Of a stretch of 6,921 nucleotides of DNA, positions 1 through 4,684 are shown in pieces. Under the pieces are notes generated by a model, which saw nothing but the letters and a program-made list of their open reading frames with translations, was not told the DNA's origin and did no database searches. Location of the stretch: the NCBI GenBank assembly GCA_016742295.1, contig JACVCA010000064.1:1-6921 (forward strand), in the 5' to 3' direction. The DNA is from Alphaproteobacteria bacterium (GTDB taxonomy: Bacteria > Pseudomonadota > Alphaproteobacteria > JAGOMX01). Both the position numbers and the translations under genes were made by a program. Positions within the stretch are counted from its first letter, which is position 1; each line of letters begins with the position of its first letter.

Positions 1-1
1 A

Positions 2-170
2 AATAAGGCTCAAAAAGGAAAGGTAGATTTTTACCTAAAGTAAGGTATAGAAAAAACCACAATGAGCTTGAAGCCTGGAACGGTTTACCTTCTATGGGCT
101 ATACTCATAATACTTGCAGGAAGAATCTTGCGTGTTGTTATATTAACTCATTATATGCCTTACTAACATA
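2..170 (+). pseudogene. Possible decayed C-terminal end of an H-NS-type DNA-binding protein
   Basis: No intact ORF is present. One + frame stays open from 7 to its stop at 169-171. It contains the run YRKNHNELEAWNG at about 55-93, which matches the spacing of the H-NS C-terminal core (Y-R-x-x-x-N-x-x-E-x-W-x-G). The preceding bases read NKAQKGKVD in another frame (2-28), like a basic H-NS linker. A one-base indel in the T run at 28-32 would join the two. After the W-x-G the expected glycine/arginine-rich end is missing, but an L-W-A occurs in a third frame, as if a few bases were lost. If real, this is a dead nucleoid-protein gene whose 5' part lies outside the window. The match is short and was made by eye, so chance similarity is possible. 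Confidence 0.28.
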
Positions 171-206
171 AATAATTCTTTTTTAATCACTTGTAATTCT
201 TAAAAG

Positions 207-222
207 TATTTTCATGAAAATA
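207..222. repeat. Perfect 16-bp palindrome
   Basis: TATTTTCATGAAAATA is identical to its own reverse complement and lies in the gap after the 3' end of the histidine kinase gene. It has no loop and no adjoining T tract of terminator type, so it looks more like a dimeric-protein operator than a terminator. In DNA this AT-rich it may also be chance. No regulator was recognised. Confidence 0.35.
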
Positions 223-295
223 TTATAATTTTCCTTATTTCACGGTTAATGTGACAACTGTAGATAAGGATAGCCTAGAGCCTTTGAGAGAGTAG

Positions 296-2422
296 TTATA
301 AATCTTTACTCTTAGTAATTTTATCCTTCAAACAGCGCAAGATCTCTTTATATAAGGCTTTCTTGTTAACAGGTTTCGTAAGGTAACCATTCATACCTGA
401 GGCTAAAAACTTATCCCTGTCTGTAGCCATAGCATGAGCAGTTACTCCAATAATTGGTAAGGTGCTTGCGTGTTCAAGTTGTCTGATTCTTCTTGTTGCT
501 TCAAGACCATCCATTTCTGGCATCTGCCCATCCATAAGTACAATGTCAAATCTCTCTTGTTCTACTGCCTTTAAGGCCTCTAAGCCATTCGCAGCAAGTG
601 TTACAGTACATCCACTTCGCTCTAATATCACTTTAAGAAGGAGCTGATTCACAGGATTATCTTCTGCAACTAAGATATGAATAGGAGGGAAGGTAAAGGA
701 AGCTTCTGTAAGGGCAGGAGAGTTAACATGGAGTAAATTATTAGGTACACCTAAGTTGATCTCAAAATGAAATGTAGACCCTTTTCCCTCTTTACTTTCA
801 ACAGTAACTTTACCTCCCATAAGCTCGCAGAGGTTTTTGGTGATATATAGTCCTAAGCCTGTTCCTTCATAACGTCTTGCTATTGATTCATCTGCTTGAG
901 CGAAAGGCTGAAAAAGCCGTGATACTGCATCATTACACATACCAATACCTGTGTCTTTTACACGGCCAGAAAGCAAGTATTGCGCCTTATCCTCACTATA
1001 ATTTCCCTCTAAAGCAACCTTAATGCTTCCCACTCTTGTAAATTTAATTGCATTACCAATGAGGTTCATAAGAATTTGCCTAAAGCGTGTAGGATCTCCT
1101 ATAACTATGTCTGGAAGCTCTGAATCACAATTTAATTTGAGTTTAAGACCTTTATTCTTAGCAGAGTACGATAAGAACTTAATGACTTCTTGGCTTACGC
1201 CAATTAAGTTGAACTCACTCGCTTCAAGTGTAAGCTTACCCTCTTCAATCTTGGCCAGGTCTAAAATATCATTAATTATGGTTAACAACGAAGCACCCGT
1301 CTCTTTAGCCATCTGTAGGTAGCCTAACTCTTCGGAATCAAGTTTTTTCCCCGGAATTAAATCCAAAAGACCTATAACTCCGCTTAAAGGGGTTCTAAGT
1401 TCATGAGACATATGGGCTAAGAAAGCTGACTTTGCTTCACTCTTCGCTTCTGCTTTTTCTTTCAAACGAATTGCTTTCTGTGATTTCTTGTGTGCGCTTA
1501 TCAAATTAACTTCATTTACGATACGCCCTGTTAGCAAGAATAAAGGCTCAAACCACGTTAATAACTGCTCATTATAGCCATTTATCCGATTAGTGAGGGC
1601 AAGGATGCCTACAACTTCATTACGAGAGTGCAAAGGTACCCCCATAAATGAGTTAAATACAGGCACATGTTCTGAAGAGCCAGTATCTTTAAAATAATTG
1701 GGAACATCATTAACGAGAACTGGCTTGTTATGAGTCAATACTTGCTCTAACAACTTATTAAAATAAGGCCACCCTGCTTCTACGTTACTCAATTTTTCAA
1801 GGATTTCCCTTTTTTCTTGACTTAAAGAAGAATTTAGAACCCAGGTTTTAGTGGCCTCTTGCTTATGTTTCCTTGAAGTAATACGCTCAATAAAGCCATA
1901 CTCACTTTGACTTAAGCTTACAAAATGTTGAATGATGTGTTGAAAGGAAAGCTGTTTATTTGTTTCATCTCCATAGCGCCCTAATTCACCTAGATAAAGC
2001 CTTTGCAGATCAGAAAGCGTTTTAATGATGTGGCTTTGAAAATTAAGACTCTCATTTAAAAGAGTTATCTTCTCAGCGTTTTCTTGCTTTAAGAATTCAT
2101 CCAGGGTTACATCAAAAACAATGGCAAAGGAGGGCTGCCCCTCTGCTTGCTCTAAGTTAGACAAGCCTACCCAATTCAGGAATTTATAAGACCCATCTTT
2201 GCATCTATAACGATTAATAAACCCACTTGGAATAAAGTTCTTCTCATAATTTAGAGTCTTTTCCATATCTTCAGGATGAATAAATTCATAATAAGGTGTA
2301 TGTAAGAGTTCTTGCTTATCCCAGCCTAAAAGCTCTGTCCATTTGTTATTTATACGCTTAAAGCACCCTCCAAACTCCATAATACAGACAAGATGATTAC
2401 TATTGGTAAAGGTTTTCTCCAT
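296..2422 (-). CDS. Soluble hybrid sensor histidine kinase (PAS-GAF-HisKA-HATPase-REC)
   Basis: A 708-residue cytoplasmic hybrid kinase that autophosphorylates on His and passes the phosphate to its own receiver domain, probably feeding a phosphorelay. Domains in order: PAS-type sensor about 8-115 (IHPEDMEKT at 48-56), GAF-like domain about 130-305, coiled-coil linker about 308-333 rich in K/A/E, and HisKA with HELRTP and phospho-acceptor H340. The HATPase_c domain has N box NLIGNAIKFT 453-462, G1 DTGIGM 490-495, F box LFQPF 503-507 and G2 GTGLGL 520-525. The C-terminal REC has acidic pocket AEDN 586-589, phospho-acceptor D631 in LMDGQMP, T661 and K683. All catalytic motifs look intact. No transmembrane segment is visible, so the signal should be intracellular. 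There is no Hpt domain and no partner regulator nearby. The ATG at 2422 lacks a close Shine-Dalgarno; a GAGG lies 16 bases upstream, and the frame is closed by a TGA seven codons before the ATG. The signal specificity cannot be told. Confidence 0.95.
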   Translation of the reverse strand: MEKTFTNSNHLVCIMEFGGCFKRINNKWTELLGWDKQELLHTPYYEFIHPEDMEKTLNYEKNFIPSGFINRYRCKDGSYKFLNWVGLSNLEQAEGQPSFAIVFDVTLDEFLKQENAEKITLLNESLNFQSHIIKTLSDLQRLYLGELGRYGDETNKQLSFQHIIQHFVSLSQSEYGFIERITSRKHKQEATKTWVLNSSLSQEKREILEKLSNVEAGWPYFNKLLEQVLTHNKPVLVNDVPNYFKDTGSSEHVPVFNSFMGVPLHSRNEVVGILALTNRINGYNEQLLTWFEPLFLLTGRIVNEVNLISAHKKSQKAIRLKEKAEAKSEAKSAFLAHMSHELRTPLSGVIGLLDLIPGKKLDSEELGYLQMAKETGASLLTIINDILDLAKIEEGKLTLEASEFNLIGVSQEVIKFLSYSAKNKGLKLKLNCDSELPDIVIGDPTRFRQILMNLIGNAIKFTRVGSIKVALEGNYSEDKAQYLLSGRVKDTGIGMCNDAVSRLFQPFAQADESIARRYEGTGLGLYITKNLCELMGGKVTVESKEGKGSTFHFEINLGVPNNLLHVNSPALTEASFTFPPIHILVAEDNPVNQLLLKVILERSGCTVTLAANGLEALKAVEQERFDIVLMDGQMPEMDGLEATRRIRQLEHASTLPIIGVTAHAMATDRDKFLASGMNGYLTKPVNKKALYKEILRCLKDKITKSKDL

Positions 2423-2440
2423 TTCTTGTTCAGTAATACC

Positions 2441-2578
2441 TCAAGCCCCAAAGTTAATAGATGACCCAATGGCTTGTCTTTGGGTCTTTACAATTTGTTC
2501 ATCTGAAGTACCAAAAGCTAATGAGGCTGGGATAAAGTTGAGTGTTAATATGGCTAAACAATATCTGAAAGACACCAT
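2441..2578 (-). CDS. Small 45-residue ORF with signal peptide, in frame with the kinase gene
   Basis: Translation gives a 45-residue peptide. It starts MVSFRYCLAILTLN, continues as a hydrophobic core with a plausible cleavage region at PASLAFG (17-23), and ends QAIGSSINFGA. The ATG at 2578-2576 has a good ribosome binding site, AGAGGA, ending four bases upstream. The stop is TGA at 2443-2441. Six sense codons (GITEQE) then lead in the same frame into the kinase ATG at 2422. Three readings are possible: a real small exported peptide translationally coupled to the kinase, the former 5' end of a longer gene cut by a nonsense mutation, or the stub of another exported protein fused upstream of the kinase by deletion. 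The mature part of about 22 residues matches no family I recognise. Confidence 0.5.
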   Translation of the reverse strand: MVSFRYCLAILTLNFIPASLAFGTSDEQIVKTQRQAIGSSINFGA

Positions 2579-2580
2579 CA

Positions 2581-2590
2581 ATTCCTCTAA
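2581..2590 (-). promoter_or_regulatory. Ribosome binding site of the 45-residue ORF
   Basis: On the - strand the bases just before the ATG at 2578 read TTAGAGGAATTG, a near-consensus Shine-Dalgarno at normal distance. It decides in favour of translation starting at 2578. It contrasts with the kinase ATG at 2422, which has no close Shine-Dalgarno, so kinase translation may depend on ribosomes arriving from this upstream start. Confidence 0.55.
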
Positions 2591-2601
2591 TTAAATTTAA
2601 G

Positions 2602-2638
2602 ATTATATATAAGATTTATTACAAAATAGCCTATTATA
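2602..2638 (-). promoter_or_regulatory. Candidate -10 boxes for the small ORF/kinase transcript
   Basis: Two exact TATAAT hexamers occur on the - strand, at 2638-2633 and 2607-2602, within the 151-bp gap between the repeat-protein stop and the small ORF. No good TTGACA-like box lies 16-18 bases upstream of either. The surrounding DNA is so AT-rich that chance matches are expected. The gap also holds an AU-only inverted repeat (ATTATT 2664-2669 with AATAAT 2680-2685) without a terminator-type U tract. Confidence 0.2.
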
Positions 2639-2729
2639 ATTATGATATTTCATCCAACCTTTAATTATTGTTAAAATTTAATAATGATTTTATTGTTACT
2701 CATATACGTATACTAATCAAGATAGAACT

Positions 2730-4049
2730 TTAAGCCTCTTTTCTATCGATAATTTCTTGGAGAAGTATATCTGCAAGTGTGGTACTGCCCCTTTTATTTA
2801 ATAGCTCAGCTAGAAGATATTGTATGTCAGTCTTTCCATAGTTTAAAACTTGTCGATAAAAAGGGTCTATTTGTCTTGGGTCATTTTTACTTAATAAAAG
2901 TGTACTCAGTACCTGCAGCTGAGCAAAAGGAGTATAACTTACAATTTGGCGATAAAAGAGGTCTAATTCTTTAAGATAAGCATCCCTTGGTAGCAGCTGT
3001 ACTAAGTTATAGAGAGTGGCACTACTTGCTTGCTCAGCAATTGTACGGAAAGAGGAGGTAGCTTTGCCAAGATGACCTTGCTGAAACCAAAGTTGTGCTA
3101 AAGCAAAATGGGCAAATAGATGATTCTTTATTGCTGCTTGATAGAGAAAGGTTTCGGCTTCGAGGACCTTGCTTTGCTCAAGCAACAAGAGCCCTAATTC
3201 ATATTGGGCGTTAGTATGGGCTTGACTTGCAGCTTGACGTAAGAAAAGTTCAGCATTTTGATAATTTCCTTTATAAGTAGCAATAATTCCTAATCTAAAT
3301 TGAGCATTAGGAATATTTCCTGCGGCTGCAAGAGATAAAAATCTTTCTTCATAACCTTCCCATAAATTTTTAAAGGTTAAGTTTAAATTATTTACTTCCC
3401 ATTTATAACAAAAAGTACCTATCTTATAGCATTCAACAGGAGGAATTTCCAAATGCAGCATAGCTTGAGGTAGACAAAGAATATGTTGTTCATTTTCTGC
3501 TATATAAGCTTGAGCGTTACTTAGTTTCCGACCAATGATCTCTAGTAAGCTATAGATTGGAGAACCACTCGGCAGTTTAAAAAGAGCTAATAAATAAAGA
3601 GCTTTATAGTAAGGGCGATACAGAGAAGTATAATTTACAAATTCTTCAGAAAATATACTTCCCTCCCACATAAAAATAGGCTTTGATCTAATATATGATT
3701 CTATAGCACATTGCTGTTGATCATAGAGCGCGGGCTGGTTTAATGCAGCGTAAATATGAGAGGCTTTAATATTACTTTCAAAAAGTGGCGGCAATAATTC
3801 TGGTGCGTCCACTACTTTTGCTATAGCTAAAGGTGCCAAAAGAGATTTATGCAAAAAGTCTGGTATCATATAAAATTTCTTTATAATATCTCCTCTTTTA
3901 ACATAGTTACTTATTACTTCTTTTACGTGTTCTTGTACCTTGTGGTTTTGATCTATTTTTCTTAGTAAAAGTATAGGATCTTTTAAGAAAATGATACTCC
4001 ATAGAAAGAGTTTCATCTTTTGTAACAGTAGCCCTGTGTTTACAGACAA
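2730..4049 (-). CDS. Sel1/TPR-like repeat protein, probably the C-terminal part of a frameshifted F-box protein
   Basis: Open frame of 439 codons from a TTG at 4049. Residues 1-15 are the out-of-frame shadow of the F-box frame. Meaningful sequence starts about residue 15 with LWSIIFLKDP, the normal end of an F-box. Residues 40-230 form an unrecognised, mostly helical region. From about 232 to 345 there are Sel1/TPR-like helical repeats of about 34-38 residues (AAAGNIPNAQFRLGIIATYKG, then NAQYELGLLLLEQSKVLEAE, then HFALAQLWFQQGHLGKA). Two more diverged units follow at about 361-435, marked by the matching LFYRQIVSY and PFYRQVLNY. Such repeats bind protein partners. Neither the TTG nor the ATG at 4016 has a recognisable Shine-Dalgarno, so independent translation is doubtful. 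It ends TAA at 2730. The region is readable over its whole length, so any break is recent, bypassed or a sequence error. Confidence 0.75.
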   Translation of the reverse strand: MSVNTGLLLQKMKLFLWSIIFLKDPILLLRKIDQNHKVQEHVKEVISNYVKRGDIIKKFYMIPDFLHKSLLAPLAIAKVVDAPELLPPLFESNIKASHIYAALNQPALYDQQQCAIESYIRSKPIFMWEGSIFSEEFVNYTSLYRPYYKALYLLALFKLPSGSPIYSLLEIIGRKLSNAQAYIAENEQHILCLPQAMLHLEIPPVECYKIGTFCYKWEVNNLNLTFKNLWEGYEERFLSLAAAGNIPNAQFRLGIIATYKGNYQNAELFLRQAASQAHTNAQYELGLLLLEQSKVLEAETFLYQAAIKNHLFAHFALAQLWFQQGHLGKATSSFRTIAEQASSATLYNLVQLLPRDAYLKELDLFYRQIVSYTPFAQLQVLSTLLLSKNDPRQIDPFYRQVLNYGKTDIQYLLAELLNKRGSTTLADILLQEIIDRKEA

Positions 4050-4278
4050 GTTGTGCTGCCTTAAGTTCCTTAAAGTTTAAGTAATCAAAAATAGTAAACC
4101 ACACCTCATAAGAAAGGGTATTCCATTGATCAGGAGATAAACCGGATAAATCTTCTACTTCAAATCGTAAACGCTTATAAGGAACATGGTCATCAAGGAA
4201 GAATTGCTCTTTATAAGAAGCTAAGCAAAGTTTGAAAGGTAGGAGTATTAAAATGAATAAAATAATAATTTTCTTCAT
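3907..4278 (-). CDS. F-box protein with Sec signal peptide (N-terminal part, frameshifted)
   Basis: The frame is 123 codons. The ATG at 4278 is preceded by AAAGGA with nine bases of spacing, a good start. Residues 1-20 are a clear signal peptide: MKK, then I/L/F-rich core, with cleavage likely after CLA. Residues about 48-91 fit an F-box: LSPDQWNTLSYEVWFTIFDY, then L-N-F-K-E-L-K-A-A-Q-L-V-C-K (67-80), matching the L-P-x-E-x-x-x-x-I-F-x-Y-L...V-C-K pattern. From residue 92 the product is a basic, low-complexity tail up to the TAA at 3907, best explained as reading past a frameshift. The frame overlaps the repeat-protein frame by 143 bases. If translated as is, the product would be a small exported F-box fragment. 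A Sec signal on an F-box protein implies a second step (outer membrane or type II-like) to reach a host. Confidence 0.75.
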   Translation of the reverse strand: MKKIIILFILILLPFKLCLASYKEQFFLDDHVPYKRLRFEVEDLSGLSPDQWNTLSYEVWFTIFDYLNFKELKAAQLVCKHRATVTKDETLSMEYHFLKRSYTFTKKNRSKPQGTRTRKRSNK

Positions 4279-4419
4279 ATTATTAAATCCTTTACTTTAT
4301 CTTAATAAAAAAATACAAAGCTAAAATGAGAAGATGGTTATATTCAAAAAATGTTTATAAATTATGCACCTCTTTTTAATAGTTAATCCTTGATAAATTA
4401 AATGTGTTTTTAACTATAT

Positions 4420-4592
4420 ATTATCCTGTAAAAATCAAGTCATTATATGTATAAGCGCTGAAATAACTCAAAATATTAGAGTTTATCTAATTTAACTCAT
4501 CCCATACTTTCTTAGCAATAATCTTTATAGAGATCTTCTATATTGCTTAGAAAGGGAAAGATGGGAATACAAAACTAGAATTATCCTGTAAA
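4420..4592. repeat. 13-bp direct repeat pair ATTATCCTGTAAA
   Basis: The same 13 bases occur at 4420-4432 and 4580-4592, each preceded within a few bases by AACTA, 160 bases apart in the gap upstream of the dehydratase. They could be paired regulator sites or the remains of a local duplication. A shorter ATTATCCT lies at 6735-6742. No matching regulator is known to me. Confidence 0.4.
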
Positions 4593-4593
4593 T

Positions 4594-4652
4594 TCTTACC
4601 CTCAAAAATAAAATCCTTGAGTCAAACTCATAAATCCCTAAAATCGGTAAGA
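4594..4652 (+). promoter_or_regulatory. Candidate structured leader upstream of the dehydratase
   Basis: Outer arms TCTTACC (4594-4600) and GGTAAGA (4646-4652) enclose CTCAA (4601-4605) and TTGAG (4617-4621), which can pair. TTGAG overlaps TGAGT (4618-4622), which can instead pair with ACTCA (4626-4630) across a three-base loop. The two inner helices exclude each other, a layout seen in attenuators and cis-regulatory leaders. The block ends 32 bases before the dehydratase ATG. No known riboswitch class is recognisable and no uridine-rich terminator follows except T6 at 4655-4660. The transcription start is unknown. Confidence 0.3.
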
Positions 4653-4673
4653 TATTTTTTCGTTCATAAAACC

Positions 4674-4684
4674 TAGGATCAAGA
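4674..4684 (+). promoter_or_regulatory. Ribosome binding site of the dehydratase gene
   Basis: AGGA at 4675-4678 lies six bases before the ATG at 4685 (AGGATCAAGA-ATG), a normal Shine-Dalgarno position that supports this start. Confidence 0.55.

Larger units (their letters stand above)
2730..4278 (-). pseudogene. Composite: secreted F-box + Sel1/TPR-like protein interrupted by a +1 frameshift
   Basis: Removing one base from the AAA run at 4005-4007 (+ strand) joins the two overlapping frames into one ORF of about 515 codons. It has a signal peptide 1-20, an F-box about 48-95, a central helical region and C-terminal Sel1/TPR-like repeats. At the join the F-box reads VTKDETL then LWSIIF, giving the conserved ...L-W end of an F-box that neither frame has alone. 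After the join the old frame turns into a lysine/arginine-rich tail, typical of out-of-frame reading. In eukaryotes F-boxes bind Skp1 and recruit substrates to SCF ubiquitin ligases. In bacteria they are known from host-manipulating effectors such as Legionella AnkB. It may be a new pseudogene, a sequencing or assembly error, or a gene using frameshifting. Confidence 0.65.
4279..4684. other. 406-bp divergent intergenic region, no supported gene
   Basis: It separates the F-box gene (-) from the dehydratase gene (+), so it should hold the promoters of both. I could not find a convincing -35/-10 pair for either. The strand is very AT-rich. It contains a direct repeat ATTATCCTGTAAA (4420-4432 and 4580-4592), a short inverted repeat AACTC/GAGTT (4465-4469, 4479-4483) and the nested inverted repeats at 4594-4652 entered separately. 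A 69-codon - strand frame (4734-4525) overlaps the dehydratase start and is not credible as a gene. Confidence 0.6.

Noticed and set aside
462..1322. Two + strand frames (462-647 and 1023-1322)
   Set aside because: Both lie antisense inside the intact kinase, over its receiver and HATPase/HisKA motifs; they are shadows.
2441..2443. TGA read as tryptophan or selenocysteine to join the small ORF with the kinase
   Set aside because: TGA also ends the dehydratase gene, tryptophan in these genes is encoded by TGG, and no selenocysteine insertion hairpin was seen; a plain stop is simpler.
2403..2594. 63-codon + strand frame
   Set aside because: It is antisense to the 45-residue ORF, which has the better ribosome binding site and a signal peptide.
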